Of a DNA stretch of 64,000 nt, positions 45,692 to 56,900 are shown piece after piece (the stretch's first letter is position 1; every line of letters begins with the position of its first letter). The notes below the pieces were generated by a model, which saw nothing but the letters and a program-made list of their open reading frames with translations, had not been told where the DNA came from and did not search any database. Source of the DNA: CAZCDS01 sp964497585 (GTDB lineage Bacteria; Desulfobacterota; Desulfomonilia; Desulfomonilales; Desulfomonilaceae); NCBI GenBank assembly GCA_964497585.1, contig CAZCDS010000009.1, positions 1-64,000 of the forward strand, in the 5' to 3' direction. A program made the position numbers and the translations under genes.

Positions 45692-47353
45692 ATGATCGGA
45701 CAGGCCACTCGCAACCAATTCCTCTCGCAATCAAGAACTGCCGGCCTGTTTGCCCTCTTCGCCCTGGTTGTCGTGGTTTCCAATCTCGTGGGACTGGTTC
45801 TCTTTTCCGGCCTGGTAGTCAATCCAGACAGCGGGATGTATCTCGTCGCCGCTATCGGCATCTTCCAGGGATCGGTCCCTTTTGTTGACCTCATCGACTT
45901 GAACCCGCCCATGGTCCAGTATCTGCACATAGTGCCTGTCCTGATCTCCAGGCTCCTGTCAGCTCAGCCTGCAACCGTTTTCCACCTGCTGGTAGCGGTT
46001 CTGGTGCTCTATTCCGGTTGGGCGTTGTTTCGCGGTATTTCGGAATCTTCTCCCGATTGGCCGATCCCGTCCCGATTGTTCGTGACCGCTTCCTGGATCC
46101 TCTTTGCCACCCTTCCCATGACGATCGGGGGATTCGGGCAGAGGGAGCATCTCTTTATTCTGACTTATATTCCGTGGCTCTATTGTCGTGAGGCACGCCA
46201 TCGAGGAATCCGGGTGGGCTCATGGTTCGCTGCGATCCTTGGCTTGACGGCCGGTCCATTCATGCTGCTCAAACCCCATTTTCTCTTGATGGCTGGCGGT
46301 CTCGAGGCCTGGATGTTGTTCCGAAGTCGGCGCTGGGCAACGCTCCTGTCAGCAGAAGTGACGGCTGTGATAATCTGGGGGCTGGCCTACGTATCTCATT
46401 TCGCGCTTGTGCCCCACCCCATGCGTACCGAGTTTTTCGGTCGCTGGGTCCCATTCGTTGTGCTCAATTATGGCGTGTACAACTGCACGTGGTCGAATCT
46501 GCTGTTGACGGGTCTTCTCCCGTACGGTCTGATCCCCCTTTCTCTTCTCGCCGGGAGCCTGATCGGCTTGGCTGGGAGCCGTCGGGTATCGCCGGACCTG
46601 CGGCTTCGTACGGAGACCTTGTCTCTGGGTATCTTGCTTGGGCTTGCAATCTACCTGCTCCAGCACAAGGGCTGGCCGTATCAACTCTTTCCCGCAGCCG
46701 GGTTCAGTGCGCTGTTATTTGCCACACTCTGGGTGGAATTCGTCCAGCATCTATCCGCGGCGCGCGGGAGATTCGTCAAGTTCACGGCCAGGTTTTGCGT
46801 CGGAGCTTTCTCGGTGGCCTGTCTTCTCCTGGCGCTCGCGGCGGGTCCCGTCGCAATGAGGGTCTGGGCAATAGGCAAAAGGGAACGTGCCCATATGCAG
46901 CCGTACCTGGACCTGATCCGGAAATACAGTCAACCCGGCGACGCCGTGGCCTTTATCGACACGACCCCGATGACGTTCCATCCGTTACTCCTGTATTCGG
47001 AGCGAAAGCCGGGAGTGCGATACCTGGTGGCTTTTCCCATACCCATGCTCTACAAGGGATCGGAGCCGATAGTGGGCGACCGGCCGGCCTACAGAACCGA
47101 AAAGCAATGGCCTGAACAGGAACGCCGGTTCCTCGATGAAATGAGATCCGACATCCTCGTGCAGCGTCCCATCCTTGTGTTCGTTCAGGCACGGGGCCGG
47201 TGCTGGGGTTGTCCTCCCGGTTTTCGGGTGGACGCATACCTGAAGGCCTCCGGATGGTGGCGGCAAGCTATGGGACATTACAAGCCCTTGACGCGCATCG
47301 GGCTTTTCGATGTGTACCGACGGGTGAACGGAAGCGGCCCAGCCACGCAGTAA
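45692..47353 (+). CDS. Polytopic membrane protein, GT-C/ArnT-like
   Basis: The 553-residue protein has about ten to eleven transmembrane helices (for example LFALFALVVVVSNLVGLVLF and FHLLVAVLVLYSGWALF). The first periplasmic loop contains NPDSGMY and a VDLIDLNPPMVQYLH stretch with acidic residues, which fits the GT-C glycosyltransferase fold using polyprenyl-phosphate sugars. The C-terminal about 130 residues form a soluble domain with an IDTTPMTFHPLLLYSERKPG segment. With the GT2 enzyme at 43439 as a donor loader, a surface-glycan role is plausible. No family name is certain. Confidence 0.72.
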   Translation: MIGQATRNQFLSQSRTAGLFALFALVVVVSNLVGLVLFSGLVVNPDSGMYLVAAIGIFQGSVPFVDLIDLNPPMVQYLHIVPVLISRLLSAQPATVFHLLVAVLVLYSGWALFRGISESSPDWPIPSRLFVTASWILFATLPMTIGGFGQREHLFILTYIPWLYCREARHRGIRVGSWFAAILGLTAGPFMLLKPHFLLMAGGLEAWMLFRSRRWATLLSAEVTAVIIWGLAYVSHFALVPHPMRTEFFGRWVPFVVLNYGVYNCTWSNLLLTGLLPYGLIPLSLLAGSLIGLAGSRRVSPDLRLRTETLSLGILLGLAIYLLQHKGWPYQLFPAAGFSALLFATLWVEFVQHLSAARGRFVKFTARFCVGAFSVACLLLALAAGPVAMRVWAIGKRERAHMQPYLDLIRKYSQPGDAVAFIDTTPMTFHPLLLYSERKPGVRYLVAFPIPMLYKGSEPIVGDRPAYRTEKQWPEQERRFLDEMRSDILVQRPILVFVQARGRCWGCPPGFRVDAYLKASGWWRQAMGHYKPLTRIGLFDVYRRVNGSGPATQ

Positions 47354-47407
47354 TGATTACCGCGCGCAAGGGTTTACCGGAACGAGAAGTAGGTAAGCTC
47401 TGCGCCG

Positions 47408-47695
47408 TTATTCCTCGGCAAAGGGATTGCGTGCGAGCCGACACGTGCAGTTTCCCTCGTCCCCGGAATTCCATTCGTTGATGAGCTTCTTGAGCGCTGC
47501 CCGATCCACACCGAGGTATTTCTTTACCTCGCCCTGGGTTATGAGACGCATCTTGTAACAGAAGAAGACCCCCTCCTCGAGCAATCCCTGCGTATAGGGA
47601 AGGCGCTCCTTGAGCAGTCCATTCTTTTCGAGAATGCTCAGGATCTTCTGGTATGAGATTTTGAGGTGTACGGCGTCTGCTCGTTCTTCCATCAT
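47408..47695 (-). CDS. Small protein of unknown function
   Basis: I use ATG 47695 (GAGAGG just upstream; a second ATG at 47692 is equivalent) for 95 residues. The protein is mostly helical: KILSILEKNGLLKERL, then FFCYKMRLITQGEVKKYLG-type segments, and GVDRAALKKLINEWN that could be the recognition part of a helix-turn-helix. The tail has two Cys (NCTCRLARNP). No family is recognised. It is convergent with the membrane protein and lies after the megasynthase terminator region on the same strand, so it is probably a separate unit. Confidence 0.55.
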   Translation of the reverse strand: MMEERADAVHLKISYQKILSILEKNGLLKERLPYTQGLLEEGVFFCYKMRLITQGEVKKYLGVDRAALKKLINEWNSGDEGNCTCRLARNPFAEE

Positions 47696-47899
47696 TATCC
47701 TCTCAGAATCACGCCTGTATGACAATTCCTGCGAGCGTTGCCATGATCCTCCCCTTCTTGTACTAAAGCACCTCCATAATACGCTCAACTTTGACGATGC
47801 CGAACCCTAGCACGGGAGCCTCCGGCGACACCTATCGCGCAGAACCTCAAATCGAGGCTCCATCACATTATACCTGTTCGACATTGAATAGTTAAGAGA

Positions 47900-47921
47900 G
47901 AGGGCCTTGTGCAAAGCCCTC
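47900..47921 (-). terminator. Possible terminator of the megasynthase operon
   Basis: On the minus strand GAGGGC (47916-47921) pairs with GCCCTC (47900-47905) across 10 nt, followed by TCTCTTAAC. The U-richness is modest. It starts 25 bp after the megasynthase stop. Confidence 0.5.
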
Positions 47922-47946
47922 AGCGAATACCACTACGAGACGTCGA

Positions 47947-50900
47947 TCAGCTTGAGGGGCTGCGGCTGACGACGATGGCGGTGACGGTTCCTTCACTTTC
48001 TTCCACTCGGGCTTCAAAGGAGCCATGGCCGGAATCATCAAGGAAACGGGCGACGTTGTCACGGAATTCGAGTGTCGCACGTCCCGACGCGTTCACCTGA
48101 GACGCGTCGATTTCTCTCAGGTCGAACCGGAGCCCGGTGCCCATGGCCTTGAGCGCGGCCTCCTTGAGACACCAGATTTTCGTCAGTTCCGTCCAGCGTT
48201 CATCGCCGGTTCCCGCGAAGCGGATCTCTTCTTCGGTAAAATAGTCGTTCACCCATGCATCGCTTCTGGGTTCGACGATCTCAACATCCACACCGATCCC
48301 CTCAATGGAATTGCCCTCGGCAGCGGCTGCAACGGCCAGCCCGTTCGAATGGGACAGAGAAAGCTTCCCGAGACTCTTTTCATTGACGCCGGGGATAACT
48401 GCGATGGGTTTACCCTGGTCGTCCTGCACGATTTCTATGCCGCTCGCCTGGTATTTCTCCGTGCCCGACCTGGCGAGCATTCTCTTGATGCTTCTCTTGA
48501 GGGCCACTCGTCCTGCTATCCATTCTTGGGCCCTTTTGGGGACGGTCTTTTCTGCGAGTTCTCGAACCTCCCCAGGGGTCAGAGTACTGGCAAGGAACCG
48601 ATCGCGGTCTGCTTGCACCAAGTCCGCGACTCCTTTGACGCCGACGCGCTCCTGGAAGACCCGGTGGGGAAAACCGTCGCTCGATCCGAGTTCCGCCAGT
48701 TCGACGCCGTGCAGGATCAGCATAGGCCTCCCCCGCAGGTCTCTCACGATCCCGTCGAAGCAGAAGACCCGGCGGCCCTCTGCTGCCTCCCAGGAATGCT
48801 CGCTGGTAAGAACAAGCTCACCCTGAGCAGGGTCTCCGTCTGGCACAAGTACCTGCACAGATCGAATCCCCGTCGGGAGCGCCATGATACCCCGGGACTC
48901 CACCGCAAGGGCCGCGGCAGCCTGAAACGCAGCTTCAACGGCGGCTGGTACCGGCTCGGTGAACATGGCAGAACGGGAACTCGTCTCCTGATGGCGAAAT
49001 CGCACCGCTTCGCCCTTCGCAGAGATGGTCACGTGGTCCAGGAATCGGAATCCCGGCCCGTGAAAGAAGACCGAATAGAGATCCGCCTCCGGAATCCAGA
49101 CCGACGAGTCCCACTGTTCCGAGTGCATTTGAGGAATATCGGTCTCTTCCCGCCCCACCACGAGACGACACTCGTGATGGAGCCTCGGGGAACCTACCTT
49201 GCGCCCCTGTTTGTCCGCAAACCACGAGAAGATCCGTGCGGAGTACGCGACCACGGGGGAACGACCCTCGATGCGGACCACTTCCACCTCCGCCTCAAAG
49301 GGATCCTCGTTGAAGATCTTCAAGGGGCTGTGGAACCGTAGATCTTCGAACGCGGCCGTGCCGGCCTCCGCGTCGAGGAGCGACGCGGCTGTACGCATGA
49401 TCTCCATTCCTCCCACACCCGGCAGCACTGCTGCCCGGTCAATCCGGTGATGGTCAAGAAGAACGTGGGTTGGGTCGAGCCTAATGGACGCTCTCACGTA
49501 CTGCCCGGGCAAGAAGGAGCGGACGTGCCCCTCCTGCCCTGCGAAGATCTCCTCTCTCCCCCCACCCTCGGACGGGACCTCAAACGCGTCCGCCGCAAAG
49601 GGACCGAGCCGGCCACCCACGAGCACTTCGCAGGATTCTCCCATGGGTCGGGCGAGGATCTCTTCAAGCAGTGTCGCGCCCGTCTTCGGCGCGACGAAAT
49701 CGATTCCCGCAGCCTCGAGCGTCTGTTGCACGCTTCCCCTAGTCGCCATGCCGATCTCGCTCCAGGGGGCCCAATCGATCGTGCAGGTGACGGTGTCGGA
49801 CTCCCGGGCGACGCGGCGGAGCAGGTGACTCACGCCGTCATTGGCTGCGGAATAATCTACCTGAGCCATATTTCCGAATCGTCCGGAAACGCTTCCGAAG
49901 CCCACGACGCGGCGGGGCTGCAGATCACGGCGATCGAGCGCGGTCATAAGATTGATCATGCCCCGGACCTTTACCCTATAGACCTTTTCGATCTCCTCAA
50001 GACTCTTGCTTGCCAGCGTGCGACTCACGTCGATGCCCGCGGCATGGAGGACCAGATCCACCCGGCCGCAGAGTTCTCCCACTTCCTTGATGACGGCCTC
50101 TACGCCGTCTGCGTCACAGATGTCGACGGACCGGTAGATTACCTCGGCTCCCAGGCTTCGCAGGTCGTGCAGGCTCCGAAACACCTCGGCTTCGGCCTTG
50201 AGCCGTGAGAGTTCCTGCTCGACCTTCATCGGTGTGAGGGTCGTCCCCTGCCGTTTCATGCGTTCGATTATCTTGCCTTTTTCGCTTTCCCACGCTTCCG
50301 GTCCGAATTCCGCGAGTTTTTCCGCTCTGCTGGAGAGCACCGTACGTCCCATGATCGCGAAAGTCAGCGATCGACCCTGCGCGAGGTGCTTGAGACATTC
50401 GGTTGTGATGCCTCTCCCGCCGCCGCTCACGAGAACCACATCCTCCGCGCGTATGCCGGCATCCAGTGTTTCGCCCATTGCGGGCACGAGGCGCACCGCG
50501 GTGCGCGTGCCGTCCGCTCTGACGCCAATCTCTAACGGGAATTCCTCCTGGAGGCTGCGAACGAGCGTCCGAGCCATGTCTGGTCGGTTCATTTCGGGAT
50601 GAAGATCCAACAGTCGGACCCTAGTCTCGGGGTATTCCCTCGCGAAGGCCTTTGTCGCTCCCGCTGCGCCGCCGGCAATGTGCGCTTCCATCGCAGGCGT
50701 CTCAAACCCGTACGCGCCGTCCTGGCACACAACGGTTACCAGGAAGGAAGGTCCGTGCTCAAAGCTCTGGGCGGTGGAAACATACAACTCGAACGTGGCC
50801 CTGAGCGCGGCATCCGTCAGTTCCGCAGGAAAGAGATTGACGATTCCGATCCGATCGCTGTTTTTCAGATCTGGAGGCAGGATCGCGTCATCGAGACGAT

Positions 50901-53900
50901 CGACCGATCCGTACGATCCCGCGGCCATCAGGCTCTTCACTTCCTCGGCAAGATCATCAGGGCCGCCGAATATGAGACATCGATCGGTCTCCACAGGAGC
51001 TATTTCGGCCGGATCGGGCAGTACCACTCGCCTCGCCTCGAAGATGCGAATCTCCTCGTCCTGCGTGGGAATTGAGTCGGTCCCCCGTCCTTCTCCCTGA
51101 TCGGGCGTGGTTTCCCTGTTAGCCTGCGCGCTCCTCTCGAACACGAACTCGATAATGTGATTGATAGTAGGGAAATCCGCTATCTTCAGCCCTTCGATCC
51201 GGGGTATGCCGAACATTTCTCTGACCTCGGAAATGAACTCGGCCTGTTTCACCGTATCAATGCCGAGGTCAGCTTCCAGGTCCAGATCCGGATCGAGCAT
51301 GTCGGCTGGATATCCGGTCTTGTCGGCCAGCAGCGTGAGGATCTTCTCACGGACCTCGTCTGCGCGGTTCTCGGACACTTCTTCGCGAGAGGCCGCGGAT
51401 TCACGATCCATGGCTCCGGCCTGCATGGTGTGTTGCAGCACGAACCGTATAATGTGCTCGATGGTTGGGAAGTCCGCGATCTTGAGCCCCTCGATCCGGG
51501 GAATGCTAAAGGCTTCTCGGACCTCGGAGATAAATTCGGCCTGTTTCACCGTGTCGATACCGAGGTCCGCCTCCAAATCGAGGCCCGTGTCGAGCATCTC
51601 CGCGGGATAGCCCGTCTTGTCGGCCAGCAGTGAGAGGATCTTTTCACGAATCGCGTCATCCCCTTCGATGCGCCGGGTACCAGAGACCGGAGCCTCGGCA
51701 ATGGCTTCCGAAGCCTTCGCCGGCGCTGTTTGCTCGGCAGGACGTTCCGACACGCGGAGGGCCCGTTCCTCAACCGAGATGATCGGGTCCGCATAACCCG
51801 TGACGCGCTTGAGCCATGTGCGGTGCTGGTGGAGGTCGGTAATCCGGTTCTCTTCACGGCTGATCAACTTGTAGATAGCCATCACGATCTGGGAACCGAA
51901 GCCCGCGGCGAGTCTCAGGACATGGTTGGCCTTGCACTCCCCACCTCGGCTCAGATTGAGATCCGCAAACTCCGGATCGGGTTTCTTGAGATTTGCCAGC
52001 GGGGGAATGATCCCTTTCTGGAGGCACCGCATGGCAGCGACGTCCTCCACGCCCACGCCCATGGTGTGGCCGGTATAGCCCTTGGTGTTCGTTATGGGAA
52101 TCAGGGGCGCTTTCGCTCCGAAGGTCTTCCGGAGCGCCTGTACTTCAGCCGCGGCGCTTCCGCCCCGCTTGGGCGAATACGTCTCGTGGGACATGAAGAA
52201 GAGGTCCTTTGCCAGCTCGTCCCGGGATTTGCCCGACTGCGCTTCCCATTTGGAGATCATCGCGTCCATGAGCGAGGCGATGTGGTCAACGTCGAGGCGG
52301 GTGCCGTGAAATGCACTGTTCGCGATCGCGCCTGCTTCGACAGATACGATCGGCTCCATCCCGCGTGCTTCCGTGACGTCCTGCTTCTCCACGACCATCC
52401 CGACTGCGGCCGAACCCAGTATGAGGCCGGCACGCCGGTCGTCGAAGGGGACCGCGGCTTCGTCGATGTTCCCGTTGGTGGTGGCCGCTCCCATGGCGAG
52501 GAAACCGGAACCGACCCAGGGAAAGAGCGTTTGGCCGGCAACATCGTCCGCTGCTACCACGATCACTCTCTTGGCATAGCCCGACCTGATCCAGTCTCGT
52601 GCCACGAGGACCGCCTGGGTAGTGCTCGCGCAGGCCGCGTCCACATGAGTATTGGGACCTTGAGCCTTGATGAACTGCGCCAACTGACCGGAGCCCAGAG
52701 ACATGACCCGTAGCAGGAAATTCCGGTTAAATGTGTACAGATCGTCCGAATCAAGGGGATTGAGCCGACTGAATTCCTCGGTGAACCAACCGGTGATTGC
52801 ATCTCGTTCCTTGTCGCTGCCGATCCTGCTGACCAGACCCGTGTAGAATTCCACGAGTCGCTTCTTCGCTCCTGAATCGTACCGACTGGCTGTCTCACGG
52901 CTCACCTCTTCGACCAACGAAGCAAGACCGGGAAAGGCCGCGGCGAATATCACTCCGGTTTCGGCTCTCAGTGGTTCGGGGAGCGCCCATGAGTCGGGAA
53001 GTTCAAGTCCGGTGCTCGTGATACGGGTTTGCCGGACAAGGGGTATTCCCGCATCCTTTAGGGCTTCGATGCCCGCTGCTATGGCGAGTCTCGTGGTGAC
53101 GTCCATGGCCCCAGCCAGGCGCTCATCCAGACCGTACGCAGAGGCGATCTCCTCCTCGGCAAAGAAGCCCGCCAGCTTGATGACGCCTGACGCGTCTTCG
53201 ACCACTCGGAGTTCTGCTTCTCCTTCCGGTCCTTTGACAAGGCGTTCGATGTTCTTTTCGAGCATTCGGCTCTTACGCTCATCCGGGACCTTCTTGATGA
53301 AGTTGTGACCGAGAATGAGATCGTCGAGGTTTTCCCGTTCAAAGGGGAAGCGCACGTCGCTCGGAAGGCCTGAGGCCAGGCCACTCACAACAACCGGCTG
53401 GAAGTCCATGCCCGCGGACTTCACCTCCTGCACGGTTCGTTCCATGGGAAGGATATTATCGACAAAGGTCTTGAAGCCGGATTTGATCAGACTGCGAATG
53501 GGTTCACCCTGGAGTTCAAGGTAGCGGGAGAACTCCCGTTCGCCCGAGATCTTCCGAAGCTCCTCGTCGAGCAGAGAGTCAAGGGGACTCGGTTCCCGCA
53601 TTACAGCAGGCTCGGTCCCGGCGGCCTCCCGGACGGTGCGGGCGGGCACGACTTCCAACGGAGGCCTATCCATACGGTCAGGATGCCCGGCAGTTCTGGT
53701 GGGTCGCTCCCAATCAACGTCAAAGCCTTCAGTGGCCAGCGCAGCGAGCGCTTCCATCAACTGGATGACGCCACCCTTCTTGGGATGGTTCGTCGGCGCC
53801 GCAAGAACATCCTGGGGGAGCGTATCCAGAGTCAGATTCGTCAACACCCTCTTGGGACCGATTTCGAGGAAAATTCTCACCCCGTCACTGTGCATCCTGC

Positions 53901-56900
53901 GAAGGGACTTCACCCACTCGACGGGCGCAGCGAACTGCTTTCCCAGCAGGTCGCGAATATTCTCGGACGCGGCAGGGCCAATCGGATAGTAGTCGCCCGT
54001 AACATTGGATATGACCGGCACGGAAGGCGGATTGACGGTCAATCGCCTGAGGGTCTTCATAAAGGGTTCTCTGGCCGGCGCGACCACGCCTGAGTGAAAC
54101 GCTGCCGACACGGGAAGGAGCACGCCTTCCAAACCCCGGGCCTTGAAGAGTTCGCCCGCTTGCTTGACCGCGGCCGTCTCGCCTGAGATTACCGTCTGAC
54201 GCGGCGAATTCTTGTTTGCCGCGACAACGTACCCGTCCACCTGATTGAGAACTTCCTCGACAACCCGTGCATCAGCGGGAATCCCCATCATGAGGCCCGG
54301 ATCGTCGATGCTCACCCGACCCATCTCACGCCCGCGAACCGCAACTGCTTCAAGACCGTCCCGGAAGGAAAAGACCCCCGCTGCCACGCAGGCAGCATAT
54401 TCTCCGAGCGAGTGCCCTGCGCAGACCGCGGCTTTCACGCCGAATTGATCCAGGAGCCTGAATATGGCGATATTTGCGGCCAGTATCATCGGCTGAAGCA
54501 ATTGGGTGTCCTTCATGCCGTCTGCGGTAAAGCCATTCCCTTCGGCAGTATCTGAGGTTGGGAAAATGATCGAGGTCACCGGTTGACTTCCCACCGACTC
54601 GAGGATCTCGTCCGCCTCCGTGAGGGTGGCTGCGACCACGGGAAAGCGCTCGGCCAGATCCCGCAACATGAAGGGATACTGGGAGCCCTGCCCGGGAAAG
54701 AGAAAAGCGATCCCCCGGTCCACCCGGTTGACTGTTCCGTCCCAGAAGTGTATGCCCCGAGCCGGGAAGAATGACCTCTTCTTGGGATTCGCGATTCCCT
54801 CTTTGACAAGCCCGAGCTTCTTCCGGACATCCTCCGCGTCGAGGCCTGCAAAGCCGCACCTGATCTGCGTTCCCCGCGACTGTTCGCGAGCAAGCGTTAC
54901 CTGTGAGGCGACGCGCTCATCGGTGAGTTCTCGCAGCAGATCGTCAATTCTCTTGGCCAATTCTTCGGTATCTGCCGCGCCGATCACCCAGGTTTCTCCC
55001 GCAGTGTTTGTCTGAGGTGGAGAAGGCCAGGTCGGCGGAATGAATTCGATCCGCTCTTCCCGGAGCTTTCGTCCCTCAATGACGCGGAGCCCCGGAACAT
55101 GCTCCTGGAGGATCACGTGGAAATTCGTCCCGCCGAAGCCGAACGCGCTCACTCCGGCCCTTCGCGGCAGGCCTCGGCTCCCGTTGGTTGTTTCCCAGGG
55201 CCGAGATTCGGAAACGAGGAAAAGGGGAGAACTCTCCCACTCGATGCACTGATTCGGTCGTGTCACGTTCATGGTCGGCGGCAGGGTCCGGTGGTGAAGG
55301 CTCAGGATCGCCTTGATCATCCCGGCTGCACCTGCGGCCGCTTTGAGATGGCCGATCTGAGACTTGACCGAACCGATCCCTACGGATCCGGCTTTGAGGC
55401 CGGCCTCCCGGAGGAGTCTGTCCAGCATGGTGAGTTCGGTCCTGTCCCCCACCTCTGTGGAAGTCCCGTGGGCCTCGATGAGACCGATGGAATCGGGCGA
55501 AATGCCGGCTGCGCGGAGACAAGCCTTGACGGCCCGCTCCTGTCCGGACGCGTTCGGCGCGGTTATCCCCTTGCCTCGCCCGTCCGAAGACGATCCGATT
55601 TCCAGTATGGTGGCGTACACGCGGTCGCCGTCTCGAAGCGCGTCGGAGAGCCTCTTGAGGATGAGAATCCCCGCACCCTCCCCCATGACGAAACCGTTGG
55701 CAGACGCGTCAAAGGGCCGACTTCCGTCGGGTGAGAGCGCGCCGATCTTGCAGAATTTCACGAAGGAGGAGGGGTGCATTGCCGCGTCGACTCCTCCGCT
55801 CACCGCGTAGTCTATGGTTCCTTCTCTGAGCGCGGCCATCGCGTTCATGACCGCGGCCATGGAAGAAGCACAGGCCGCGTCCACCGTGAAGTTCGGCCCG
55901 TGCAGATTGAAGACGTTGGCCACCCGCCCGGAAATCACATTGGCCAGTTCGCCGGGCAGTGAGTCCTCGGTGATGTTCGGCAGTCCCGCGAGATAACGAG
56001 CCCGGAATTCCTCCATAAGTTTTTGCTTTGCCTCCGGCTCCACATCCATCGCGTCAAAGGCTTGGTCCAGACAGGAGAGCGTCCTCGGCAGGTCCACCCG
56101 TGCCGCGTACCGGTCCGTGGTCTCGCCTCCCATGCTGTTACCCAGGATGATTCCAACCCGTTCGTCTTTGAGATCGCCGGGTGAAAGCCCCGCGTCCTCA
56201 AGCGCGTCAGCTACGCATGCGACTGCCAGTTGCTGCGTCCGGTCCATCTTTGCCGCGACCGCAGGAGGGATTCGATACTTGAGGGGATCGAATCGGAAGC
56301 TCTGCACAAATCCGCCAATCTTGCTGTAGGTCTTGTCCGGCGACTTGGGATCGGGATCGTAATAGAAATCAGGGTTGTCCCATCGTCCTTCAGGCACCTC
56401 TCCGATGCCGCTGACGCGGCCCACGATCTGCTCCCAGAACGTCGCGGGAGAATCGGAACCGGGCAGACGCAGACCGATTCCGACAACGGCAATCGGTTCC
56501 CTTTCGTGTTCGACCTCGATGACGGGCGCGGGCTCTTTCGCCGGCAGGACCCGATCGTCAGGTTCGCTCGCCGGGGTTCGGGTGCTTTCGAAGATGACGC
56601 GTCCCTCGGCCACGATCTCCTGGTGGAGCTGTTCGATGGTCCTCGGGGCGTCCAGAAGCGAGACCACTTGCCCCATCAAATAGAGTCCCCGTTCCAACTG
56701 CTCCTCCGCAGGCAGCTCATGGAACACGGGACATTCGCGGGTCGCGGTTTCCGGATCGATTGCACACCCCTTTGACGCAAGCCTCAACGCGCCAAGGTTG
56801 TCGTGTTCGTAAAGCTCCTTGCGTTCGGTGAGCGATACCCCGTCCCTGACGCGTTCCATCTCCCGCTCGATGATGCGGGAGGCCATAGGCGTACCGGCCG

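Noticed and set aside
48025..49341. Long plus-strand frame opposite the megasynthase (others near 49.4-50.2, 51.7-52.7 and 56.8-58.0 kb)
   Set aside because: The minus strand encodes continuous PKS/PPTase domains. The plus frames lack signals and motifs.
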